From: Hymenobacter cellulosivorans
Lineage (GTDB): Bacteria > Bacteroidota > Bacteroidia > Cytophagales > Hymenobacteraceae
Direction: 5' to 3'
DNA: 64,000 bases
NCBI RefSeq assembly: GCF_022919135.1
Contig: NZ_CP095049.1
Coordinates: forward strand, 3,104,501-3,168,500
How positions within the stretch are numbered: position 1 is the stretch's first letter; every line of letters begins with the position of its first letter. Made by a program: the position numbers and the translations under genes. Shown piece by piece: positions 51,865-59,463 of the stretch. The notes beneath the pieces are model-generated. The model searched no databases, was not told the origin of the DNA, and was given only the letters and a program-made list of their open reading frames with translations.

Positions 51865-52548
51865 TCACACTGCAGCTTCTATCCCAGTTCGTGTAGGTCG
51901 CTGTGCTGTTGCCCAGCGCATCTCGGTCAACATGGTTGACCCCAATGGTAATTTCCTTTCCCCACATAGATCGAGACCAAAAGGGGGCTCACTTTCTTCC
52001 CAAAACACTATTCGCCACGACTTATCATCCCGGGCCGGCACTATTTGGTGGGAGATGCTACTCATATTCCACACCAACGGGAGCTGAGCCGATGTGACAT
52101 CAGCCTTTGTGGCTCCATTAATCAGTAGAAAAGAGACATCTGGTCCAGTCCCATCTGCTTTGTCCCACGGCTCTCCTGTATCGGCGGTAAAATTCATTTT
52201 TGTTACTCGTACCTCTTTTACGGCCCGGATTCCAACTCGTAAGGTGATAGAGGTACTGACTGGGATATCATCTAGGTTGTAGGCCGTCAACTCTACTGAA
52301 TAGATTCCTGGCTTCGGGAATGTAACAGCTAAGTCCCGTTGCGTTGATACGGTACCATCAGGCAGTTTCCACTCATAATGAGCAGCATGAGTGCTCATGT
52401 TACTCAGCCAAAAGGATTCATTCACCTCTAGAATCGTCCCACTTGAGGAAATGCCGGCGGTAGCAAGCGGCGCAGGCTCTTTCTTACAGCCGAGCAGCAG
52501 GAAAGTGAGAAGCAGAAGGAATTGCGCGTAGTACTGGGATAAAAACAT
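51865..52548 (-). CDS. PKD-domain lipoprotein, probably frameshifted near its C-terminus
   Basis: 227 residues as read. The leader ends at lipobox LLLGCKKEP. A PKD fold follows (NESFWLSNMSTHAAHYEWKL, then FPKPGIYSVELTAYN), then a C2-like beta domain (VRVTKMNFTADTGEPWDKAD). The last 25 residues (CGERKLPLGSTMLTEMRW onward) look non-native. If one base is added in the C5-T4 tract at 51979-51987, the frame reads PPFWSRSMWGKEITIGVNHV, then DRDALGNSTATYTNWDRSC and SVTIAFETRL, stopping at 51839. That is a much more protein-like ending. Either a real mutation or a sequencing error could cause this. The gene is visibly poorer in G+C than its neighbours. Confidence 0.72.
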   Translation of the reverse strand: MFLSQYYAQFLLLLTFLLLGCKKEPAPLATAGISSSGTILEVNESFWLSNMSTHAAHYEWKLPDGTVSTQRDLAVTFPKPGIYSVELTAYNLDDIPVSTSITLRVGIRAVKEVRVTKMNFTADTGEPWDKADGTGPDVSFLLINGATKADVTSAQLPLVWNMSSISHQIVPARDDKSWRIVFWEESEPPFGLDLCGERKLPLGSTMLTEMRWATAQRPTRTGIEAAV

Positions 52549-52609
52549 GTACGATAGATTTTTTCAAACCTAGCGCTTTCCCGGCACAGAATAGTGCTAT
52601 TTACATCAG

Positions 52610-52637
52610 AAAGCCCCCAGCAACTGCCAGGGGCTTT
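52610..52637 (-). terminator. Terminator after MACPF-like paralogue B
   Basis: 8-bp perfect stem AAAGCCCC (52610-52617) with GGGGCTTT (52630-52637) and a 12-nt loop. It lies 24 bp after the stop codon at 52662. The T run is stronger on the plus strand, so it may act in both directions. Confidence 0.7.
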
Positions 52638-52661
52638 TTGTAAGCTCACTTGCGCAACTGG

Positions 52662-54224
52662 CTACTCTGCCTCCGGGGCGCTGGCGGTTACCTTGCCGGG
52701 AGTATAATTCGGAATCAGCGACTTATCGACGTACCACACCGTCAGAGTATTGTCGTAGCCCCGGTCGTAGTCCGAGCGGCAGCGAATCTCCGCGCTGTTG
52801 TTGAGCAGCACGAAATCAACATTGTTGTGCTGGTGATTCTTCCACCACACGCCGTTATCTGAGCGGTTTTGTTTGAGTTCCCACTGCACAATCGGGCCGC
52901 CGGCGGGTAGGGAAAAATCGTGTTCCATATGGCCCATTTCCCAGCTCTCGGCATGGCTCACAGTGGCCGATTTAATCACGAAGAGCGGATCTTGAGCCTC
53001 GTTCGGGTAGACAGACGTGCCGTAGCGCACCGTAGAGCCCTGCGCCACGCTCACGGGCGGCTCGGTCGCCTGCATTTTGCGGATGTTTTGTAAGAAGATG
53101 TAACGGTGATTCAGATTGTCGACGTCGGTAAGCAGGGCGGTGGTCTGGGCCGAAAGCACCTGCAGCACCGGCTCGTCGTCTACCAGATTCTGGGCGTTGG
53201 CGTTCACCTGGGCCACCTGCTTCTGCACCTGCGACGCGTAGGTACTCTGCCAGGTCGAGGGCAGGGAATGCAGCGTAATGCGGAGCAGGTAGGTTTCGGA
53301 ATAGAGCTGGCCTACGGCAACGAAGATATCCGGACTGATGGGCAGCGTCGTTGGGATGCGGTGGTCAATCTGACTGTAGTGAAACAGCTCGCCCCGGTCG
53401 GGTACGGGCACGCAGTTGTTGAGAAACCACTGCTGGTACTGCTGCATGGTCTCGACGCCGGCCGGTACGGGTGGGCGACCCGGCGCGTTGGGCGGCATGC
53501 CCTGCATATCGAGCGAGAAGCTGATGGAAATGTGACTGTTGGAAGTAGCCTGCTTAAAGGCCGCCACGCCCTCGGCCGTAAACATATCCGGCACCTTGGC
53601 CCCGATGGCGACTTTCACCTCCTGCAAGGCTTCTTCCGTGTCGGAGCTTATGGTATATACCGCCCGGAAAGTAGCCATGCGCTTGTGCCCGCCCAGGTAA
53701 TAATCCCCGTATAAATTGCGGAACTCCTGCAGCTTGCCTTCGTCGAGCAACTGCTTGGCCTCGGCCGAAAACTGGAGGCCATTGTGCTCAATGGTGTCGT
53801 AATCCCGGAAGGAAACCAGGGAGGTGGCCAGAATGGTCATATCCAGCTTCGACTGCTTCACCTGGTTCAGGTACTCGGTAGAAGCCGTAAGGTTGAGCCC
53901 CCCGATGTTGTAGCTGCCGCTGGCCGATCCGCTGATCAGGCGTTCTACCTCGCTGGTGCTGGTCACGGAGGAAAACTCGTCGCGCGAATCCGAATACTGG
54001 GCCGGCACCACCGTGTAGGGGGCCAGGGCCGAGCCGCACAGCACGCCCGTTACCGCATTGATGCCCTTGCCCAGCGTGTAGCCATCCTGCCAGGGTTGGT
54101 TGGCCAGGTCACTGATTAGGGTAGTGGTGCTGGCATCGGGCTGTTCACCGGGCACGCGGGCCGGCCCCGTCAGGGTTTCGGAAGCCACTTGGGAAGCTTC
54201 GAGGGGAGGGGTGTTCACGGACAT
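52662..54224 (-). CDS. Large unknown protein, candidate MACPF/perforin-like (paralogue B)
   Basis: 520 residues without a signal peptide, paralogous along its length to residues 120-617 of the protein at 46463. Shared elements in order are WQDGYTLGKGINAVTGVL, SGSASGSYNIGGLNLTASTE, FRNLYGDYYLGGHKRMATFR, DMQGMPPNAPGRPPVP, RIPTTLPISPDIFVAVGQLY, LNHRYIFLQNIRKMQATEPP, IVQWELKQNR and NNTLTVWYV-like YDNTLTVWYVDKSLIP. The YGDYY segment and flanking Ser/Gly-rich hairpins recall MACPF proteins. Transcription is likely driven from the region at 54225-54480, which carries two operator-like palindromes. Role unknown; antagonism or self-lysis are possibilities. Confidence 0.7.
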   Translation of the reverse strand: MSVNTPPLEASQVASETLTGPARVPGEQPDASTTTLISDLANQPWQDGYTLGKGINAVTGVLCGSALAPYTVVPAQYSDSRDEFSSVTSTSEVERLISGSASGSYNIGGLNLTASTEYLNQVKQSKLDMTILATSLVSFRDYDTIEHNGLQFSAEAKQLLDEGKLQEFRNLYGDYYLGGHKRMATFRAVYTISSDTEEALQEVKVAIGAKVPDMFTAEGVAAFKQATSNSHISISFSLDMQGMPPNAPGRPPVPAGVETMQQYQQWFLNNCVPVPDRGELFHYSQIDHRIPTTLPISPDIFVAVGQLYSETYLLRITLHSLPSTWQSTYASQVQKQVAQVNANAQNLVDDEPVLQVLSAQTTALLTDVDNLNHRYIFLQNIRKMQATEPPVSVAQGSTVRYGTSVYPNEAQDPLFVIKSATVSHAESWEMGHMEHDFSLPAGGPIVQWELKQNRSDNGVWWKNHQHNNVDFVLLNNSAEIRCRSDYDRGYDNTLTVWYVDKSLIPNYTPGKVTASAPEAE

Positions 54225-54438
54225 CGGTTCAGGAAAATAGTGAGAGGGTGGAAATACTTGGTAAAGGCAAACCGATAGTGAAATAGCTGAGCTGCTGGCC
54301 GGTGAATGACCAGCTCCTAAACCGGATGAGTGGTAACCTGCGAAAGAAGGGCTCTGAACAAAACTGGCCGGGCAGGTGGGCGAGTAGTGGTGGCAAGGTA
54401 GACGAAAGCGCAGCCATAAAAACCTCGAAAAGCTAAAT

Positions 54439-54472
54439 CAGGTGTTTCTACCTAACCACGTATTTCTACCTG
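54439..54472. promoter_or_regulatory. Pair of operator-like palindromes, sites C and D
   Basis: CAGGTGTTTCTACCTA (54439-54454) and CGTATTTCTACCTG (54459-54472), 18 bp apart start to start. Both fit AGGTA-N4-TACCT with one or two changes in the left arm. They lie 215-250 bp upstream of paralogue B. The rest of the gap 54225-54565 holds no recognised gene or signal. Confidence 0.5.
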
Positions 54473-54565
54473 GATTCATGAAGTAATAGATTGTTTATCA
54501 GTGGGGTAATAGTAGTTGGTCTTTGGTGAAATAGTTTCCGGGCACTGGCCCCCTGGCCTAGAAAG

Positions 54566-54628
54566 CAAACACCCGCTCCTGTATTGTGCCTTCCGTGAGA
54601 AGCGGCACAATACAGGAGCGGGTGTTTG
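54566..54628. terminator. Strong hairpin, 25-bp perfect stem
   Basis: 54566-54590 is exactly complementary to 54604-54628 with a 13-nt loop; the core is ACCCGCTCCTG/CAGGAGCGGGT with TTTG on the outside. It lies 27 bp after the stop codon of the M3 peptidase gene (minus strand), so terminator or mRNA 3'-end protection is likely. Confidence 0.75.
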
Positions 54629-54654
54629 TAGACCAGCCGAGGCTTCAGTAGAAG

Positions 54655-56883
54655 CTAGCTTTTCTTGGCCGGCGCTTTTTTGGCCGGGGCGGGCTTGGTC
54701 GTCGCCGTTTTCAGCGGGAAGCCGCGCTCCTTCATCAGGGCATCGATTTTCGGGTCGCGGCCACGGAACTTGCGGTAGCCGTCGGCCGGGTCGATGGTGT
54801 TGCCCACGGAGAAGACGTTGTTGGTCAGGCGTTTGGCTACGGGTTTGTCGTAGGGTCCGCCGGCTTCGGTAAAGGCCGAGTAAGCATCCGAGGCCAGCAC
54901 CACCGACCACAAATAGCTGTAGTAGCCCGCTGAGTAGCCATCCGAGGAGAAGACGTGCGAAAACTGCGGCGTGCGGTGGCGCATCACGATTTCGCGGGGC
55001 ATGCCCATCTGGGTCAGGGTTTCGCGCTCAAACTTGTCGGCGTCAATCTTCTGGGAGCCAGCCAAATGCAGCTTCATGTCAATCAGGGCGCTGGCCAGGA
55101 ACTCGGTGGTTTCGAAGCCCTGGTTGAAGGTCGAGGCCTTCTCAATCCGGTCGACCAGAGCCTGCGGAATCGGCTTGCCTGTCTGGTAGTGCAGGGCAAA
55201 GCGGTTGAGTACCTGGGGCGTGGGCAGCCAGTTTTCGAGCAGCTGGGAGGGGAATTCGACGTAGTCGCGCACCACGCTGGTACCCGAGAGGGTAGGGTAG
55301 GTCACGTTCGACGACAAGCCGTGCAGGGCGTGGCCGAACTCGTGGAACAGGGTGGTGGCGTCGGTCCAGGAAATGAGCGTGGGCTCCCCGTCCTTGCCCT
55401 TCACGAAGTTGGAGTTGTTCGACACGATGGTCGTCACGTTGCCGTCGAGGCGCTGCTGGTTGCGGTAGGCGTTCATCCAGGCTCCCGAGCGTTTGCCGGG
55501 CCGGGCGTAGGGGTCGAAGTACCACAGGCCGATGTGCTTGCCCGAAGTCTTGTCTTTCACTTCCCACACCTTCACGTCGGGGTGGTAAACGGGTACGTTG
55601 GTCACGGGCGAGAACGAGAAGTTGAACAGCTCCCCGGCCACCCAGAACATGCCTTCCCGCATTTTATCCAGCTGCAGGTACTGCTTTACCTCGTTCTGGT
55701 CGAGGTCGTAGCGCTGTTTGCGCACTTTCTCAGCGTAGTAGCGGTAGTCCCAGGGCTCGATCTTGAAGTCGGCGCCGGCACCTTCTTTCTTGGCCAGGGC
55801 CTGCATGTCGGCCACTTCTTCCTTGGCCCGGGCTACGGCCGGCGTCCAAACCTGCTCCATGAGCTGCATGGCGGCTTCGGGCGTCTTGGCCATGGTGTTG
55901 TCGAGGCGCCAGTGGGCGTGGGTAGCGTAGCCCAGCAGCTTGGCCCGCTCGGCCCGCAGCTGCAGAATCTCACTGATAATGGCGTTGTTGTCGTGCGCTC
56001 CGCCGTTGTCGCCGCGGTTGTAGAACATGCGCCAGGCCTTCTCGCGCAGCTTGCGCTGGTCGGAATACGTCAGGAAGGGCTCCACGCTGGAACGAGTGTT
56101 GGTGATGACCCCGGCCGCGCCTGCAATCTTGCGGCTGGTGGCGGCAGCGGCGGCATCGGCCTGCAGCGAAGCCGAGAGGCCGCCCAGGTCAGCGGGCGTT
56201 TTGAGCACCAGCACCGAGTCGGTTTCATCGGCCAGCACGTTCTGGCTGAAGCGGGTAAACAGGCCCGCCAGCTGCTGGTTGATGGCCGACAAGCGGGTTT
56301 TGGCCTTGGCGTCGAGCTTGGCGCCCGAGCGCACGAAGTTGTTATAGTAAATCCAGGTCAGGCGCTGCTGCTCGGGGGTGAGCTTCTTCTTATCGGGCGA
56401 GTTGTAGACGGCCTCGATGCGCTTGAACAGGGCTTCGTTCTGGTTGATCTGGTCGCCGAAAGCGGCCATGCGCGGGGCCATTTCGCGCTGAATGGCCTGG
56501 ATATCAGGCGTGCTCAACGAGCCCGACCAGATGCCATAGATGGTCTGTACCTCGTCGAGGCGCTGTCCGGCCCGCTCCATGGCGGCAATGGTATTGTCGA
56601 ACGTTGGGGCCTGCTTGTTGGTAGCAATGGCCTGAATTTCGGCCAGGTTCTGGGCCATGCCAGCTTCAATGGCGGGCTTGAACTGCGAAACCTGAACTTT
56701 ATCGAAGGGCGGCACGCCGCCGTAGGGGCCTTCCCAGGCCATGAGCAACGGGTTGGCGACGGCGGCCGAGCTGGCCGCCGGGGTTTGGGCAACACTGGAA
56801 GTAGGATACACGAAGGCAGCCAAGCTGAGAGTGAGAAAGGTATTGGCCAGCAGAAACTTGCTGGATGGGGACATTTTGGACAT
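54655..56883 (-). CDS. M3-family metallopeptidase (oligopeptidase/peptidyl-dipeptidase Dcp-like)
   Basis: 742 residues from the ATG at 56883 (a TTG at 56889 is also in frame). A signal peptide (FLLANTFLTLSLAAFVYPTS) directs it to the periplasm. The zinc-binding motif TTLFHEFGHALHGLSSN (HExxH near residues 512-516) and the later Glu in FETTEFLASALIDM are typical of M3. The C-terminus is an unusual Lys/Ala/Pro tail (KPAPAKKAPAKKS). It cleaves short peptides from their ends or interior. It is the only gene in its unit and is followed by a strong hairpin. Confidence 0.93.
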   Translation of the reverse strand: MSKMSPSSKFLLANTFLTLSLAAFVYPTSSVAQTPAASSAAVANPLLMAWEGPYGGVPPFDKVQVSQFKPAIEAGMAQNLAEIQAIATNKQAPTFDNTIAAMERAGQRLDEVQTIYGIWSGSLSTPDIQAIQREMAPRMAAFGDQINQNEALFKRIEAVYNSPDKKKLTPEQQRLTWIYYNNFVRSGAKLDAKAKTRLSAINQQLAGLFTRFSQNVLADETDSVLVLKTPADLGGLSASLQADAAAAATSRKIAGAAGVITNTRSSVEPFLTYSDQRKLREKAWRMFYNRGDNGGAHDNNAIISEILQLRAERAKLLGYATHAHWRLDNTMAKTPEAAMQLMEQVWTPAVARAKEEVADMQALAKKEGAGADFKIEPWDYRYYAEKVRKQRYDLDQNEVKQYLQLDKMREGMFWVAGELFNFSFSPVTNVPVYHPDVKVWEVKDKTSGKHIGLWYFDPYARPGKRSGAWMNAYRNQQRLDGNVTTIVSNNSNFVKGKDGEPTLISWTDATTLFHEFGHALHGLSSNVTYPTLSGTSVVRDYVEFPSQLLENWLPTPQVLNRFALHYQTGKPIPQALVDRIEKASTFNQGFETTEFLASALIDMKLHLAGSQKIDADKFERETLTQMGMPREIVMRHRTPQFSHVFSSDGYSAGYYSYLWSVVLASDAYSAFTEAGGPYDKPVAKRLTNNVFSVGNTIDPADGYRKFRGRDPKIDALMKERGFPLKTATTKPAPAKKAPAKKS

Positions 56884-57037
56884 AAGCAAAAAGCCGGTCG
56901 GAGGGTGAAAGGAAGTCGGAAGATAACACGGAAAAACCGCTGGGGTTGCGTGGCGGGCGGGTTAGCGTGTCGGGCAAAACAACCCGGCACACGTATAAAT
57001 CGTGCCAGTCCGGCCCGGCTTCCCGACCTTTGCCCGC

Positions 57038-58357
57038 ATGCACACCCTCGAACAGCTGCGTAGCGGCGCTTTGGCCGGTACCACCCGCCTCGACCTTTCC
57101 GGCGGCCTGACCGAATTTCCGCGCGAAATCCTCGACCTGGCCGATACGCTGGAAGTCCTGAACCTGACCGGCAACCAGCTCTCGGCCCTGCCCACCGACC
57201 TAAGCCGCCTGCGGAAGCTGCGCATCCTGTTCTGCTCCGAGAACCGCTTTACGGAAGTGCCTGCCGTGCTGGGCCAGTGCCCGGAACTGAGCATGGTGGG
57301 CTTTAAGGCGAACCAGATTCAGACCCTGCCCGGCGCGGCCCTGCCGCCCAAGCTGCGCTGGCTGATTCTGACCGACAACCAACTTCAGGAGCTGCCGGCC
57401 GAAATTGGCAACTGCCCCGAGCTGCAAAAGCTGATGCTGGCTGGCAACCAGCTCACCGCCTTGCCCGAAGCCCTGCGCCACTGCCACCGCCTGGAGTTGC
57501 TGCGCCTGGCCGCCAACCGCCTGCCTGAGCTGCCTGCCTGGCTGCTGGCGCTGCCCCGCCTGACCTGGCTGGCTTACGCCGGCAACCCGTTCAGTGAGGC
57601 CGCCCAAACCCAGGCCGAAACTCAGCACCCCATCCGGGAAATCGACTGGGCGGAACTGGAACTGGGGCGGCGGCTGGGCGAAGGTGCTTCGGGCGTAATT
57701 TCCCAGGCTCGCTGGCAGCCCGGAAACGCCCCGGCTCAGGAAGTAGCCGTCAAGGTCTTCAAAGGCGCCGTAACCAGCGACGGACTGCCGCACAGCGAAA
57801 TGGTGGCCTGCATCAGCGCCGGAGCCCACCCCAACCTGACGACGGTGGACGGCAAAATACACGCCCATCCGCTGAAAGCCGAAGGCCTGGTGCTGGAATT
57901 GATTCCGCCCGAGTTCCGAATTCTGGCCGGGCCGCCCAGCTTCGAAACTTGCACCCGCGACGTGTACGCACCTGGTACTAGCTTCAGCTTGGGCACGGCC
58001 CTGCGCATCGCGCGCGGTGTGGCTTCGGCGGCGGCCCACCTGCACCAGCGCGGCATCCTGCACGGCGACCTGTACGCCCACAACATCCTGACGACCCCGG
58101 CCGGCGCGGCCCGGCTCAGCGACTTTGGGGCCGCCAGCTTCTTCGCGCCTAGTTCGGCTTTGGCCCCCGGGCTGCAACGCCTGGAAGTGCGAGCTTTCGG
58201 CTGCCTGCTGGAAGAACTGCTGGCTCATTGCGAAGCTGGGGAAGCCGATGCCGAGGCCTTCCAGAAGTTGCAGGAGCTGCAGCAGCGGTGCGTAAGTTCG
58301 CCGGGCGAGGTGCGGCCGTTGTTTGCCGAAGTTGAACGGGAACTGGCTGGTTTGTAG
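57038..58357 (+). CDS. Leucine-rich-repeat protein kinase
   Basis: 439 residues from the ATG at 57038; a GTG at 57002 is upstream. About eight leucine-rich repeats fill residues 1-200 (LEVLNLTGNQLSALPTDLSR, LRWLILTDNQLQELPAEIGN). The kinase domain begins LGRRLGEGASGVISQARWQP, with the ATP Lys in VAVKVFKG. The catalytic loop is ILHGDLYAHNIL (HGD in place of HRD, with Asp and Asn kept) and the metal motif LSDFGAASFF. It is cytosolic and probably active. Similar LRR-kinases occur in Pseudomonas and Bacteroidota; no substrate is known. GACCTTTG ends 5 nt before the ATG, so the transcript may be nearly leaderless. Confidence 0.9.
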   Translation: MHTLEQLRSGALAGTTRLDLSGGLTEFPREILDLADTLEVLNLTGNQLSALPTDLSRLRKLRILFCSENRFTEVPAVLGQCPELSMVGFKANQIQTLPGAALPPKLRWLILTDNQLQELPAEIGNCPELQKLMLAGNQLTALPEALRHCHRLELLRLAANRLPELPAWLLALPRLTWLAYAGNPFSEAAQTQAETQHPIREIDWAELELGRRLGEGASGVISQARWQPGNAPAQEVAVKVFKGAVTSDGLPHSEMVACISAGAHPNLTTVDGKIHAHPLKAEGLVLELIPPEFRILAGPPSFETCTRDVYAPGTSFSLGTALRIARGVASAAAHLHQRGILHGDLYAHNILTTPAGAARLSDFGAASFFAPSSALAPGLQRLEVRAFGCLLEELLAHCEAGEADAEAFQKLQELQQRCVSSPGEVRPLFAEVERELAGL

Positions 58358-58424
58358 CCAGGCGGGAGGTGGCGGCTGGTAAAATCCGGCGGCCGGGCCT
58401 TGACTTTGAACCGCCGGCTTGCCT

Positions 58425-58432
58425 TATCTTTG
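58425..58432 (+). promoter_or_regulatory. Perfect -7 box 5 nt from a start codon
   Basis: TATCTTTG matches TAnnTTTG exactly; TTG/TTTG elements lie at 58400-58408. The ATG at 58438 begins only 5 nt after the box, so the transcription start would nearly coincide with the start codon. Confidence 0.5.
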
Positions 58433-58437
58433 TGACT

Positions 58438-58731
58438 ATGAATGCTCCCCTGTTTCACGTAGGCCAGCCCGTGGTCTGTACCAACGACGACTTTACTTTG
58501 CTGCTGGTGCAGAACCCGGCCATCCAGACGCCCAAGCGCGGGCCTATTTATACTGTGCGCAGCCTGTTTGACACCCACCGCGGGTTTGGCATCACGCTGG
58601 AGGAAATCAACAATGCGGGCGTGGCGCCGGGCTTTCCAGAAGCCAACTTCCACGAGAGCCGCTTTGCCGCCGTACCGCCCGTCGAAGAGCTGGATCTGGC
58701 CGAACTCATGGCCGAGGAAGTAACCGCGTAG
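58438..58731 (+). CDS. Small conserved-looking cytosolic protein
   Basis: 97 residues from the ATG at 58438; an in-frame start at 58369 is upstream of the promoter. No signal or membrane helix. It reads PLFHVGQPVVCTNDDFTLL, GPIYTVRSLFDTHRGFGITL and an acidic C-terminus (VEELDLAELMAEEV). The beginning resembles an SH3-like beta barrel (Val-Gly-x-Pro-Val, Tyr-Thr-Val-Arg), but I recognise no named family. It probably follows its own promoter. Confidence 0.75.
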   Translation: MNAPLFHVGQPVVCTNDDFTLLLVQNPAIQTPKRGPIYTVRSLFDTHRGFGITLEEINNAGVAPGFPEANFHESRFAAVPPVEELDLAELMAEEVTA

Positions 58732-58844
58732 CTCCCGGCCCGCGGCCGGCGGGTAAGCCCAACGAGAAGCCCGGCCGTGGGAACAATCGGGCCGCTGGTT
58801 TGCGTATAGAATATGCCCGCCCAGCAAACCCAGCGGCTAATTGT

Positions 58845-58979
58845 ATGAAGATTCCCGGCTTGAAAATGCGTCCCCAGCGGGACGGCTCTCCCGACGATAA
58901 CTACAGCAAATGGGGTTGGTACGCCATGGCCGTCCTCTCTATTGCCTGGATTATTTACAACCTGATGGACGGCAAGTAA
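58845..58979 (+). CDS. 44-residue single-span membrane protein
   Basis: A short open frame, ATG at 58845 to TAA at 58979. It is polar at the start (MKIPGLKMRPQRDGSPDDNY) and ends with one hydrophobic span (MAVLSIAWIIYNLMDG). It lies 113 bp downstream of the 97-residue gene and 75 bp before a strong terminator, on the same strand, which supports it as a real small gene. Function unknown. Confidence 0.55.
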   Translation: MKIPGLKMRPQRDGSPDDNYSKWGWYAMAVLSIAWIIYNLMDGK

Positions 58980-59054
58980 GCCGCCCGCTTTAGAGTATAG
59001 TGCAACGGCCAAGCCTTCCGGTTTCGCCGGTTGGCCCGTGTGTACCGCGGGGCG

Positions 59055-59094
59055 AAAGGTCGGGCGACTCCGCAGAGTCGCCCGACCTTTTTTG
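59055..59094 (+). terminator. Rho-independent terminator
   Basis: 16-bp perfect stem (59055-59070 with 59075-59090; GGTCGGGCGACTC/GAGTCGCCCGACC), a 4-nt loop and a run of T at 59088-59093. It follows the 44-residue gene. Confidence 0.93.
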
Positions 59095-59463
59095 TTTGAA
59101 AACGAACCAAGCGGTGGTTGTCTTACACGATTTTGGCCTAAGTAAGAAAATGTAAGACAAGGCTTGGCCTTACACGATTTGGCTGCGGCCAAAAAAAAGT
59201 AAGAAGATGCCTGCCGAGTCGGATGGCTTTAATGCACGAAAAAGCCGGCGCAAAATATTTTTCAGTCGGGCTGTAACCTTGCTTCGGTAGGGCAGTGTCC
59301 ACGCATACTAATTCCGGACGGCTTGTGCCGTGGCCACCGTGAGCCACCGCGGGGCTTTGAATTTTTCTGATTCTTTCCTCTTGCTCAAGCGCCGTTTTTC
59401 GGCTGCCGGGCTTCGCTTTGCCCTTGCTGTTCCGCGCTTCTACTCTGCCAAAACGCTCCTGCC
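59095..59463. promoter_or_regulatory. Upstream region of the DUF5916 gene with repeated CTTACACGATTT module
   Basis: No gene is seen. CTTACACGATTT occurs twice exactly (59122-59133 and 59169-59180), each followed by GTAAGAA (59142-59148 and 59199-59205). GTCTTACA (59120-59127) and TGTAAGAC (59151-59158) form an inverted pair. This resembles a multi-site operator. The remainder (59210-59463) holds no clear signal apart from a long leader. Confidence 0.45.

Noticed and set aside
54955..57063. A very long plus-strand open frame (702 codons) opposite the M3 peptidase gene
   Set aside because: It is the antisense shadow of a strongly supported gene; its translation is Gly/Val/His-rich without domains, as expected from high-G+C antisense frames.
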